Below are positions 12,946-24,176 of a DNA stretch of 64,000 nt, in pieces. This DNA comes from Acheta domesticus (lineage: Eukaryota; Arthropoda; Insecta; Orthoptera; Gryllidae): NCBI GenBank assembly GCA_031308135.1, contig JAHLJT010004567.1, forward strand, positions 29,795,602 to 29,859,601, in the 5' to 3' direction. The position numbers were made by a program, and so were the translations under genes. Each line of letters opens with the position of its first letter. Positions within the stretch are counted from its first letter, which is position 1. The notes under the pieces were generated by a model. The model ran no database searches. It was not told the DNA's origin and saw only the letters and a program-made list of their open reading frames with translations.

Positions 12946-13119
12946 CATTTTCCAACAAATACAATATTGTAGTTTAATGTAATCTGTTCTTTAAAAACAG
13001 ATTTTGAAACAAGGACATGTACAACTTTTCGAAAATATGAGTAGTTTTTGCGAAATTTGTGCGAAATATAGGTAATTGTTATTTTTTGAACAATTTTTAT
13101 TCTCTACAACAGCGCCAAT

Positions 13120-13600
13120 GTTTACTTTCTCGCATTTACTAACGTAAGAAACGAAAGTATTGTAATCGTGCGCTGGAAAACGGCAAATTGTCGACACAAA
13201 GGTCATTGGTGGGTCCTGGTAAAACGAAGTGAATGAATCCAGTTGTTAAAGATAGAAAACAATTCTTCTAACACATGGTGTAGCCAGAATTCCTGTTTTC
13301 TGCGTCCTTCACACCGAAAAATCGATTGACGGCAAAACGTATGACTGTCCGACGCCTGTGCCCAACGCTAGCGCATATACCTTTTAGCCGATTTTCTCCA
13401 AAAATTATGTTCCTCAATCATTCTGGCTGATGTTGCGCTTCTGGAATTAGATACCGATATTTTTATTTTGGGGTGTACTTTACATGTAAAAATATCATGT
13501 ACACTTTTTTGAAAAAATGAGTAGTTTTTGCTTAATACCTGCTTGAAATTATTGAAATATATACAGGTTTTACACCAAGTACGTATCACGAGAAGAATTG
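13120..13600 (+). mobile_element. HINE/DINE-1-like 5' fragment
   Basis: It starts with the palindromic 5' end (ACTTTCTCGCATTTAC ... GAAACGAAAGT), then TGTAATCGTGCGC and GGAAAACGGC, a CACATGGTGTAGCC word, ATCGATTGACGGCAAAAC, a degraded GTCC run and CAACGCTAGCGC. The order is that of 1921 and 18300. It stops before the first 305-bp unit is complete. Confidence 0.65.
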
Positions 13601-14580
13601 AGTGTATGATATGAAAAATATTTCATTTAATTTTAATTATAATTTACAGTATTTAAAATACCAATGTAAATTCAATTTTTACTTTCTACTTTTACTTTTT
13701 ACTCAATTTGTATTCTCAAGGTATTGATGTATTTCTTTTTAAGCAATCTGCAAAGCTTAATTGAAATTTACGCAACAATGCCGCATCGAGATTTGAGACG
13801 TTCATTATTGTTGAACGTCGAGATGGTGGCGGTGATAAGATACAGCTGTTTTATTTAATTGAGTTGGTGTTTCCAAATAAACCTTTAAAAAATAATTCGA
13901 AACCTTTTTGATAATCCATATTTTTTTCGCGGCGGTTTTTTCTGGTGCCCTAAGAGAACCAGTGCTGACAATACCATAATTTGTACAGCATAAGTCCAAG
14001 GCGGAGAGCCAGTACTTCCGTTCGGGTTGAATTTCGCAGCGGTTTTTTATAAATTACTCCTCAGAGTGCCCGGTCAGATATTTTATATACTATTTAATAT
14101 CATCTGATCATTTAAAAAATGTAATGTATATTGAATAAAAGAAAAGGTGTACATTAACGTATAACTTCTTCAATTACTTAAAGAACGCTATGGCCGCGAA
14201 AGTTTTTCCATAAGAGCCTGTACTAATTTAAACTTCTTTTATTAGAAAATTAGGCCGGTAACGGCCACATTGTTTCTTACTGTCTTGAAGAACAAAGATT
14301 TTACTTTTATTTAAGGTATTTTTTGGGGGTTCTTCACCGTGCTCGATCTAACGAAGATACTATCTTAAAGTTTTATTTTCCTGCGCTTCGTTTGAGAAGG
14401 TGTTAATATATAAAAAGCGTAATAAATTAACTTAATATTACAAATCGCAGAATATTACTAATTTATTTAGTTTATTGGTATTAAAGTTATTTATCAACTG
14501 AGTATGATGCATATGACTGAACGATAAACAAGTTGAAATCTAAATACAGATGGAAATAAGCGTTTTTGTCAAGAATTGAT
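13601..14580. other. AT-rich stretch, no gene seen
   Basis: No coding, RNA or transposon signal is recognised. Short frames here lack domains. Confidence 0.6.
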
Positions 14581-15211
14581 ATTATTCGCTATGCGAATGC
14601 ACATAGGTTTGACAACTCTGCGCTGGCAACTGTGCGTTGCTTGCTTCTTGGTTGAACTGGACATTTTCAAGTAATTGCTGCGGTGTTAGTAGCACAGGAA
14701 ACGCAATATTTCAATATTACCTAGCTGTTTCCAATAACGCGAGAAAGTATGTGCTGTTGTAGCACCATTAGTTTTTCTTAATTTTTTCTTCTCACATATA
14801 TATCAAGGGACGGTAAAAATATGGTGCTTGTTCAATTTTCGAAAACTCTCCGTTTTCTCAAAAATTGCAAAAAGTTAAGATTTCAAAACGACAAAATTGA
14901 GTATAGATATTTTTGCATTATACAAAGTCTGTTCAAAAGTCAGCTCTTTAAAAAAGCAAGTTTTTTAATAAATGAGTAGTGTTTGCATTAATTGTACCGG
15001 AAATTAATTTAGTTTCTAAAAAAACCTTTTCTCAAAAACCGATACAAATTTTTTCCTCAGCTAGAAGAAAACACACCTAAAAGAATGACACAGGTTGAAC
15101 TCTCTGCATTTTAGAAATGTTTATGTTGAACTCTCTGCATTTTACAAAATTGCAAATTTAGAAACAATGCGAGAAGGTATGTAATGTTGTTGCACCAATA
15201 GTTTCATTCTA
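14581..15211 (+). mobile_element. Two HINE/DINE-1-like 3' ends in tandem
   Basis: The first 3' end runs to 14775 and shows GTGCTGTTGTAGCAC followed by CATTAG and T; the sequence before it matches the 3' part of 18300-20605. The second ends at about 15211 with ATGTTGTTGCACCAATAG and T, preceded by CTCAAAAACCGATAC, a 305-unit word. The region may hold one insertion inside another, but the 5' ends cannot be placed. TTGAACTCTCTGCATTTT is duplicated at about 15095 and 15128. Confidence 0.6.
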
Positions 15212-15214
15212 GGG

Positions 15215-15980
15215 TCGCTTTTGGGCGGATTGTCGACCTCTCCATTCGTCCGTCTCCTGCCGCCGCCTCCCCCACCCCCGGCGCACCGGGCGTCGCGACG
15301 CGGGCGGAGCACATCCAAGCTGCCACCTGGGGCGACCCTATCGACATCGATCGAGGAGGCCGTCTTGACGCCGATGCCGACGCAGAACGTAAGACAGTTG
15401 GTGGCGACTCCGCTCCGCCTCGCTCTTTCCCGCCCCGCCTCGCCCTACCCTGTCCCGCCCTGGCCCGCTCGACCCCTCCCCGCCACGTCCCGCTCCGGCC
15501 TACCCCCGTCCCGCCTCATCCCGCCCCGTCCCACCCCCTCCCGCCCCCGCCCCGCCGAGCCCCGTCCCCCTAACCCCGTCCCTCAACCGTCCCACCCCCG
15601 CACCTCCCTCGCCCCGCTCCCGCCCCGCTCACGCCCTGCCCCGCCCCACCCCCTTCCCACCCCGCCCCGCCTCCTTCCCGCCCCGACCCGCCCCTTCCCC
15701 TTGGTCTCGTCCCGCCCCGCCCTGCCCATTTCCTCCGTGCCCTTCGAGGAGAGCAGGTCGGGTTACGGTGGCGGCGGCCGCTGCCGCCGCGTCGTCGATG
15801 CGACAGTATTTTAATTGGAAGCATCCGACACCACGGCGCCACCGTCGCCTCCGCCTCCGCCGCGCTGTCGCTGCCTTCCGCGGTGGAACGGAAGCCGGCT
15901 TAGCTGGGCGCGCGGCCTATCTTGTTGCCTTCCTTGGCGGAGGGAGGAACAGCGTGCCCCGCAAGCCGCGGATGCTTGCT
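15215..15980. promoter_or_regulatory. GC/CpG-rich island 2 with a C-rich tract
   Basis: It starts immediately after a HINE end. The part at about 15410-15720 is almost purely CCCGCC-like on the plus strand, so the minus strand is G-rich and prone to quadruplex formation. The frame at 15221-15814 (197 codons, Pro/Arg/Ser) exists because this composition lacks stops. The flanks are CpG-rich with mixed sequence. No protein family is recognised. Confidence 0.4.
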
Positions 15981-16799
15981 TGAGGTTGCGCTGCGCTGGG
16001 AATACAAAGATTTGAATCAGAGGCATATAAATCCCTATGCTCTAACTACTAACATTCGTGGGTCCCATTTCGAAAGTCTGTTTATTTTGGATTCCTTATG
16101 TAGGACTTCACCGCCATAGCGTACTCTTCACACGCCATTTAACTTTTTTTTGTGAAGAGCTGACGAGAATATATTACATTATAACTTGCTAAAATCTACC
16201 ATCTCTATCTATGCTACTTTTCTGCCTGCGGCCTGAGGAGAAATGTGACTTTTTAGGGCAAATTCTGAGTGATTGCCAAGCGTGATTTCGAATATGGAGT
16301 CCTCTTCTACCAAGACGATTGTGCCATGGTGGCTTACGAAGTGTGAAAGAAGAAAATTATTATTTTGTTGGGTGCTCTTACTATTCTCTACAGAAATAAA
16401 AGATCGTAATTAAACGGTTTTCGCCGATATCTAAATATTCTCAACAGCGCGAAGAAGTAATCTGCGAGCAAAAAGTCATTTCCATTCCTTATTGAAACTG
16501 AAAAGTTCATTTGCAAGGTGCAGTCATTTGATCATGAGCCATTTGTAAATTAAAACTTAGTGATCAAAACTTAGTAAAATTGTAAAAAACTATTAAAATG
16601 AAAGGCCCACTGGTTTGAAAATAAAAAAAAACGTACTGAAATTGGCTTGTTGGGTTTTCACATAATAAGCTTTAGAGGTCATGATGTAACTGAAATGCAG
16701 AAAATCTGTATAAAATTGCAGTTGCCACTGTTTAAACATGTAATTACATAATTAAACTGCCAGTACCAGCTCAGTGTCAGAGCTACGATGAACCATCTG
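15981..16799. other. AT-rich stretch, no gene seen
   Basis: No domain, repeat or RNA signal is recognised between island 2 and the hAT remnant. Confidence 0.55.
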
Positions 16800-17910
16800 T
16801 AATGGTCAGACATTCTCCTTTTACGCAGAGCAAAGTGAAGCAAACATATCTTAATGGATTACTGTGTTATATCAATGTTTTGCGCACACTGAATTTAGTT
16901 TTGCATCAACCTGCCTCTGAAACTATGAATACAATGTTTTTTACCTCTTTAAATGGCCTAGATAACTTATTCTCATCATCGTCAAACTCACGCTCTCACG
17001 TATCGAATAAAGCTTCCAAAAGCTCCTGCAACACGTTGGAAGTATAATAAGAATCTACTTCAAACTGTGCACAAGTTCAGCTGACTCTCATCGATTTGTT
17101 TTCTAATGGATTGTTCACGAAAACCTGAGATTATGAAACATTGAACTCTTCTGTTGGCTACCCACGATTGCTAAACAATGATCTTGACTTCAATTTTCTT
17201 TTAAATGACTTTATAGAAATATTTCCGACTGATATACTGTTCAAAATAACAGAGAAAAATAAATGAGATTGGCTTGTGCGTACCCAAAATTTCATAATTC
17301 AAGAAGTTGATTTCTATTAATAGATTCTTTTGATGATGTATAGGGTATTTTACTAATGAGTATCGATCTTTCTGAACTAATAAAATCACCCTCCCCATGT
17401 GAAAATGTTGACATAAAAGTTGCTTATGGAATATTATTGTGAGATTTGTCAACTTTTTAAATGGCGTCAAGATCAATATTTTGAAAGTTAAAAATATCTT
17501 TAATTGGCTCATTTTCGTGAACATCGAAACGCACCCTCTTCTCGATCTGGTACCGAGAACCTCTTCTCTGGTTAAGAGTTATGGAATTCTTTGATTTTTT
17601 TTATTACGAAAGGTAAACTATCAGCTGTCTTTAATTCATCAAAAAAGAATCTGAAGAGGAAGTTTGTGATTCCCAACAATTTTTTATAAACAATAAATTA
17701 AGTTCCTGCATTTGCAGAAGTAGGAGAACCTCGCTAGTTGTTCTTGCTAATTCTACAACAAGTGCTTTTGCTGAGCGGATTTTCTTCTCCCTTAAAACAA
17801 TAAAAACAAATCTCAGAATTATACATCATAAGAAATCATATCAGATTTGGCTTTGATTTTGATAGAAAATTATTTTATTTTTGAAATGTGACAAAAGCCA
17901 ATGCTCTATG
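16800..17910 (+). pseudogene. Decayed hAT transposase (ZMYM1-like)
   Basis: Three separated plus-strand pieces, in different frames, fit one hAT transposase in order. At 16802-17047 the frame holds RTLNLVLHQP and FFTSLNGLDNLFSSSSN, like the AHxLNLVL...FF..L..L..FFS..T block of ZMYM1-type hAT proteins. At about 17170-17250 NDFIEIFPTDILFKITEKN resembles the block F..I.P..DILF..LQKR. At 17740-17850 NSTTSAFAERIFFSLKTIK resembles the C-terminal hAT dimerisation motif (T.ASAERSFS.LK.IK), and a frameshift leads to SDLALILIEN (S.LALLSIEN). Stops and frameshifts make it non-functional. Terminal inverted repeats are not identified. Confidence 0.65.
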
Positions 17911-18299
17911 AAGATGTTATTTCACATTTTTACTTTCGTGTATACATACGTATATACGGAGTAATATACGTAGTATAGGGATAGGTATGTAATGCTGCGG
18001 AAAAACGATTTCGAGATTTCAAAGGAAATATACGTTTTGGGGTACACTGATGCCGAAAAAGTGTTTTTTTCAATTACCGGCTATTTGCTCACATTATTAT
18101 ATTTATGAGTACATGTGCTTTAAATAATGCCTAATAACGTTTCTCGAAAATTCAATCGTTTTCTGTGAAAATGAGCTCAAAATTCTACATTTTCAGAAAC
18201 TCCCAAACGCCATTTTCTAAATTGCTCCAAATTGTTTCTTCAAACATTTCGAATGAATAGTGCTAATTGCACTCTTTAATATGACGTAAAGTTCAATTT

Positions 18300-20605
18300 G
18301 TTTTTTACTTTCCCGTATACGTACGTATACACGGAGTGACATACGTTGTATAGGGAAAGTTATGTATTGCTGCGCGAAAAAATGGCCAATTTTCGGCGGA
18401 AAAAAATTAATTGCCGGGCCGTGAAAACGAATAAGTGGATAAAACCAGTTGCTAAATTAAGAAAAAAAATCCCCTAACACGTGGTGTGGTCAAAATCCAT
18501 GATTTGTTGCTTCTTTATACTTAAAAATCGATTGACGGCATTCCGTCCGTCTGTCCGTCTGTCCGTTCGTCCGTCTGTCCGTCTGTCCGTCTGTGGTCAA
18601 CGCTAGCGCCTAAACCGTTCGGTCGATTTTCTTCAAAATTGATATTCCCCAGTCGATCTGATTCTAGTAGAAGATTTGTGATTTTGAAAAAGATTCTTTA
18701 AAATTTGGGGGTACTTTATATGAAGCCCCCAGGGGATTTTCAACATTTTCTCAAAAACGGCTCCAAATTTTTTCTTTAAATTTCTTGTATGAATAGAGTA
18801 AAGTACACTTTTTAACATGGCATAGGTCCGATTTTCACGTACAGCTCTGAATTTTCGAAAATTGTGAAAGTTTGAATTTTTTTCGGCGTCTTTCTCCAAC
18901 TACAAAATTGAAGATAGAGATTTTTTCTTCAAATTAAATTTGTTCTGCATATTGAGTTCTTTAATAAAGGTCATGTAAATGTTTTTCACAATTTTGGTAG
19001 TTTTCGTGCAATATTGCGTGCAATATGTGCAATTTTAAAAAATTACAAAAACAAAATTTTCTCAAAAACGGCTTCAAATTTTTTCTTTAAACTTTTGGTA
19101 GGGATAGTGGTAAATGTACTCTATCAATGATATAAAAGCCATTTTGGTCTGTCGGTGGGTTTTTTCAAAAATTACAAAAATGTAAATTTTTTTACTTGTC
19201 TCTCACGTCGTTAATATTTACTTTATCGGCGATTTTTTTACATTATTATATTTACGAGTATATATGCTTTAAATAATGTCAAGTAAAGTTTCTCGAAAAC
19301 ACTACCGTTTTCTGTGAAAAGTATCTCAAATTTCGGCATTTTCAGAAATGCTCAAACGTCATTTTCTCGTATATGGCTGCAATTTTTTTCTTGAAACTTT
19401 TGTAACGGATAGTGCTAATTACACTCATTAGTATAGCGTGAAGTTTATTTTGTGTTTTTTTTGTTTTTGTCAAAAATTATATAAATGTAAATTTTTTGAA
19501 AGATCTCTCACATCTTTAATATGCACATTATCCGCAATTTGTAAAGATGATTATATTTGTGAGTGTAAGTGCTTCAAATACCTTCAAAAAAGTATTTTGA
19601 AAACTCAAAAATTTTCTGTGAAAATGAGCTTCAAATTTCGCATTTTTAGTAGTGCTAAAACGCCATTTTCTCTTAAACGGCACTTAATTTTTAAAAGAAA
19701 ATTGCCATTTACGGCTAGGTTTTTGTGTTCTTTAATATTCTAAAATTAATGTTTCTGTTCTACCAATAGGAAACCGAAAAATTAAGAAAATGACAAAAAA
19801 AATATACTTTTGGCGATGATAGATGGTAGCTGGCAAGAAAGAGTATGTGGCAATTCCGAATATTGACAAATAAATAAATAAAATAAATACGGTCATGCTT
19901 AATTTTTTCAAAATACGAGTAGTTTTTCTTTCATTTTGTGACAAACGTAATAGGCTTCTGTAAATTTACTGCGCTTCGGACAGCTGGATGCGTCGTAAAT
20001 TAGAATGTGCAATTTTGTATATTATTTCTTTCTTCGTTTCTTACATTCGAACTTTGTTATAGACTTACACATTAATATTTTAGAAATTGTTTATTTTGAA
20101 ATATTTGAAATAAGTAAAAAGAATTAATAGCTCTCAGAATAGCGACAATGCAGGGTCTGCAACAATGGAATTCACTTTGCGCTCGCGAATATCTGTGAAT
20201 TAGTGTCATTGTTGTGACCTAATGGAGCTGTATGAAAAGGAGTTATAATTGTCTAATTTATGTTGATATTTGCAGGCAAATATTGAGTTTTGCACCAAAT
20301 GCTGTACCATTTGTAGTGAGTAGAGAATTTGTTGCATGGTTTTAAAATACTCTTTCCTAATCATGGCCCAATGGAAGGCATTTCTATATTTCCAGGGTAT
20401 CAGGCTTCTTTTTCCAATACAGGGTTACAAAACTTTTGCATTCTATTTTTGTGAAGTTGTAGAATTCACATAGTTCTGACAACACTGCAGTGGAAATAGT
20501 GAGTTCCAAGCGAAGATGTTAGTAGCGCATAAAGTGCAATATTACAGTATTACTTAGCTGTTTCCTCTAATACGGGAAAGTAAGTGCTGTTGTAGCACCA
20601 CTAGT
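18300..20605 (+). mobile_element. Full-length HINE/DINE-1-like element, nested
   Basis: The 5' end reads ACTTTCCCGTATACG within a 55-bp imperfect palindrome, preceded by a T-run. A (GTCCGTCT)n run lies at about 18545-18597. Four internal units begin at 18749, 19060, 19365 and 19669 (period about 304-311 bp). After 19860 comes a distinct 740-bp 3' module shared with 53692-54420. The 3' end shows TAATACGGGAAAGT, the stem-loop GTGCTGTTGTAGCAC, CACTAG and T. About 50 bp present in the 53692 copy (GCTAGCGAAGACC and onward) are missing at 19862. There is no coding capacity: the 88-codon minus frame at 18633 recurs in degraded form at 55676 but is simply repeat sequence. Confidence 0.8.
18545..18597 (+). 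repeat. (GTCCGTCT)n internal microsatellite of the HINE family
   Basis: Alternating GTCC and GTCT/GTTC tetranucleotides. Shorter versions lie at about 2150-2175, 55900-55920 (minus) and 58655-58680. DINE-1 elements of Drosophila carry a comparable GTCCGTCTGTCC word in the same relative place. Confidence 0.8.
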
Positions 20606-21073
20606 TTCTTAAAAAATTACGCAAATTTATTTTTTGAACATACACATTTCCAACAATTTGTCAACACCAGTGTATTTATGTAAACACCAGTGTATTTGTT
20701 TGTGAGTGCTAAGTGCTTTAAATGACTTTTAATTAAGTTTTTTCGAACTCAAAAATTTTCTGAGATAAGGAGCTTAAAATTTCGAATCTACTATAGTGCA
20801 TAAACGCCATTTTCTTAAAAACGGCTCCAAAGTTTTCAAAGAGAGTTGTCATTTGGGAGGTGGTTTTACTGTTTTTTAATATTCTTAAAATAATATAATT
20901 CTACTATTAGGAAACTGGAAAAATAATAAATTAACCAAAAAAAAATTATATTTGGGCGGCGATAGATGGCAGCTGGCAAGAGTATGTGTCAAGTGCGAAT
21001 GGCTAGCCGAGACCAAAGGAAACAGAAAACTAATACGAGAAAGTCTCTGCCATTCTGTAGCACCAGTAGTTTC

Positions 21074-22814
21074 GAAATGATAAAATATTGCTCCTACTCT
21101 TGAAATAGGAGCTAATAATAATTAATTTTTAGAACTTGCCTATTATATGTTTCTCCAAGCTGTAAGCGTGTGACAAACAACGATACATCATCTAACATTT
21201 TCTAAAATAATATGTTATTTATTCTTCATTTCACGACGTGGGTGACCGCAAATGTGAAATCTGCAGTTTTTTAAAAAAATATTCACAATTATTAATTTAA
21301 GCCTCCGGCAAATACTCCTCTCAAAATATTTCATTTATAAAATGATATTGCATGAATGGAATAAATACAAAATTATTTTGTGTTTATATTTTACTGTGTT
21401 TTTAATACACATTAATTATATATGACATTGTAAGTTATATTGTTGATGAATGTAATATGTATGCTGTAACTCGAAGAATTGGGTAAAGTATTTATCATAG
21501 CTTTTCAGTTGAAGAATTTCTGAAGATATTATATTACGAATTATTACAAAAGCCTACAAAATACAACTTGTTGAAATAATTGGAACTACAAACATATTTT
21601 TCTAATGCAGTTTTTAACAGATTACACATTTGTGTTCTAATTTGTGATGCAATTTTAACTCCTGCTCATTAATGACTTTGATTTACAGTTTGTTTTATCA
21701 GGGACGTACTCACCGTACACTAGTCCTATCATTCGTATCTGATAAACATGCCTGAATTTGTTTCGGAGGTTGAAGAATAGATTAAAGCTTATGGTGAAAA
21801 ACTGGTTAACTTCCTAAAAGCTTTTGCTACAATATTAGGCAAATCGCAACAATGTATCATATTGGGGTCGGGCCATATGACTGATATTACGATGGCTATT
21901 GAACGATTTACAAGTAAAGTAGGCCCACGGACTATGACGTCCCAGAAAAGCGATGATGTCTAGCATGAGACATCTTCGCTTTTTTGGAATACTGTTGTAA
22001 TGCAAAAAACTTCTTTTGTTCAAGAGAGCGTAATTTAATTTTCCCAACTCTTCATTTGCTTCCCATTATTCGAGGATCAGTAATATCTCCTTGCAAATTA
22101 TCACAAACATTTCTTTACTTTTCTTCGTTTTTCTTTGTTTAAGTGGAATTCTTTTAACTCCGAATTTTTGGGTTATTTTGGGAAGCTTTTGGACCTCTGG
22201 AGTTGCAACAAAATTTTACAAACTGTCCTAGTACTTTGAATGAAAGGGTGGTAGTCATTTGGATAACTCAACTCGAAATACAGCAGTGTTCCTTAAAATA
22301 TTATGCACAAATGTAACACAAAAATACAAATACAACACTACAGAAAAAATATCTGTCGACGTATCTCTTCCATAGTTCGATTATGAGTGTGTTGTTGCAA
22401 GATTAATCCGTAAAAGAAAATCACGATCTCTGCCCATGAGATAGTGAAGAATCTGCCACCTAGTGGTTGTAGTATAGTTGCAGATATACAGACTTACCCA
22501 AGTAAAACTAATTTTTTATTATTATTTCTTCAATCCCAATTTTCAGCTGTTTTTTTAGTTACAACAATATTCCAGAAAAACGACTGGACAAATACCTTTG
22601 TCTTATCTCTTGGTTGTTGAAAGAAAAAATGAAGTATTGGAAAGAATGGAAGAGATCATCTAAAAAGGAGAAATCGAAACTGGTAAATTTGCATGACGTA
22701 TGGAGGAAAAGAATAATCTGCGAAAATAAGAAAAAGAAGAAAAAATAAAAATAAGAAGAAACATGAGTTTGCCATCCCAACAGGAAAACAGTGCGATTTT
22801 CAATTTGCGTATTT
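21074..22814. other. AT-rich stretch, no gene seen; purine-rich end
   Basis: No domain or RNA signal is recognised. The end of the stretch (about 22620-22765) is strongly A/G-biased on the plus strand (AAGAAGAAAAAATAAAAATA-like). Confidence 0.55.
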
Positions 22815-23330
22815 CAATATGTCTGGGGCTCACGTGTCGACTGAGGGCGATCGAATGGCAGCCGAGCGACTGCGAGAGAGCGCCGAGCGTCGGCAGCTTC
22901 GTGACTTCGTCGCGGAGGAGTGTCGAAGTCGCCCCGGCGGCAGCCCCGAGGCGGCGGCGGCGGCGGCGGCGGCGGCGACACAAGATGGCGGCGCCGCACT
23001 AATAAGTCTTCCAGGAAATGTGGCTGAGTGCGAGACACAACGCCTGCCGGTTCGCCCCCCGCCCCCGCCCCCGGCCCCGCCTTCGCCTTTACCTCCACCT
23101 CCGCCCTCCCGCCTTGGAAGCCGCCACCCTCCGGAGCAGGAAACAACAAGAAGAAATCTCGGATGAAGTCCCCATTCTTTTCGCCCGTTTTCATGTTCGA
23201 CTCTCCCTCCCTCCTCGCGCGGAGCCGCCCGCCGCCCGCCCACCGCCTCGCCCCTCCCACCGCCCCGGGATTCGCGCGCCCGCGCCGCCCACCGCCAAGA
23301 AGAAAAGAACACAAATAATAGAATAGAGCC
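22815..23330. promoter_or_regulatory. GC/CpG-rich island 3 with (CGG)9 and a YY1-like site
   Basis: A CpG-dense block with a GCG/CGG trinucleotide run at 22951-22977. Immediately downstream, AAGATGGCGGC at 22982-22992 matches the YY1/Pho-type core often found at transcription starts. The second half (23040-23300) is C-rich on the plus strand. A plus frame at 22819-23166 starting in MSGAHVSTEG runs through RLRESAERRQLRDFVAEE and an Ala run made by the CGG tract. It could be a first exon, but nothing independent supports that. The layout suits a CpG-island promoter. Confidence 0.5.
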
Positions 23331-23759
23331 GGTTTTTCCGAGAGAATGGTGGGAAGAAATGAAAGCCATCTCGGCAAAAGGAAGCGAACAAAGGGGGAAA
23401 ATTAACTTTTCACTGCTATTTATCGAGCAGAAAACCTTTATCATCTGTTCGGCATCGCCTGCCCAAAAGTTTCTGCGTTCAGTTTCTTTCCTTACAATGT
23501 GCTAGCTTTCTGTCGCGAAAGTAGGTTGTAGAGAGACTATCAAAATGAGAATATCATTTTTTATTAATTTCATTACAAAATGCGTGTTACAAAGCAAATT
23601 CTGTCGTTCAGAATAACAGATTTGTATTACAAATTGTATTTACGTTGATCCCATGGATCATCGGAAACTTAGGAGCAAAACTAAAAGAAAAAATCGACTT
23701 GTTCAAAGAATTAGTCAGCCTGACCGTGAATCAATCCTTGGCCTCTTGGTGTAGACCTA
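23331..23759. other. Short AT-rich gap, no gene seen
   Basis: It lies between island 3 and the Jockey remnant. No feature is recognised. Confidence 0.5.
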
Positions 23760-24175
23760 GTTGTTGTGAGCACTGCTAACAAAAAAAGAATATAATGTAT
23801 GGATGATGGGAATATAATTCAGAATAGCACAGAACCGAAGAGAGAGCATACATTTTTGCATATGACAATGTGTGAAGCCTAAGCTTTGCGATAGAGAAAT
23901 TGCAGTTTTCTCAAGTCTGGGAGTGATGAAAGGGGGTAAGGGGTTATGTTTAATAGCCTTGCGAATAAGAATTGCCACTCCACCAGCACCTCTGTTAGAA
24001 GGTCTGTCCGATCTGTAGATATTAAATCCTGGGATTGAAAGTATTGCTAAAGGCTGAAGATGCGTTTCCATTAGAATTGCTACATCTATTTTGTATTCCT
24101 GTAAAATATGAGATAGGAAGAGTCTTTGTTTATTGTTCCGTTTGCATTCCAAGTAACCAAGTTTAGATTATTGAA
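23760..24175 (-). pseudogene. Jockey-type LINE ORF2, endonuclease N-terminus
   Basis: The minus strand encodes the start of an apurinic endonuclease domain. A broken NLVTWNANG-like opening lies at about 24175-24140, then NNKQRLFLSHILQEYKIDVA, ILMETHLQP (the catalytic E of the ETHL motif), GFNIYRSDRP and RGAGGVAILIRKAI. This order is the standard Jockey/R1 endonuclease N-terminus. It breaks off about 110 codons in, and the reverse transcriptase is absent from the window. It follows the gag ORF1 directly, as in an intact Jockey element. Confidence 0.8.
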
Positions 24176-24176
24176 A

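Larger units (their letters stand above)
17936..21073 (+). mobile_element. HINE/DINE-1-like host copy split by a nested copy
   Basis: The left part (17936-18299) starts with ACTTTCGTGTATAC and the palindrome, then skips to the third 305-bp unit, breaking off in AATATGACGTAAAGTTCAA. The right part (20606-21073) resumes with the next expected words (AAAAATTACGCAAATTT, TTTGTGAGTG, ACGCCATTTTC) and ends AATACGAGAAAGT, GCCATTCTGTAGCACC, CAGTAG then TTT. Joined, this is a complete but internally deleted copy of about 830 bp. The interruption is the element at 18300-20605, so this copy is the older insertion. Confidence 0.75.

Noticed and set aside
15221..15814. 197-codon proline-rich frame
   Set aside because: It runs through a CCCGCC-like tract without stops and has no recognisable family or splice support.
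18545..18597. CRISPR-like or regulatory tandem array
   Set aside because: It is a simple tetranucleotide run inside a transposable element. No spacer structure exists, and the window is eukaryotic.
18633..18899. 88-codon frame recurring at 55676-55861
   Set aside because: The shared peptide (KKFGAVFEKMLKIPWGLHIK) comes from two copies of the non-coding HINE family. Other copies have this frame broken.
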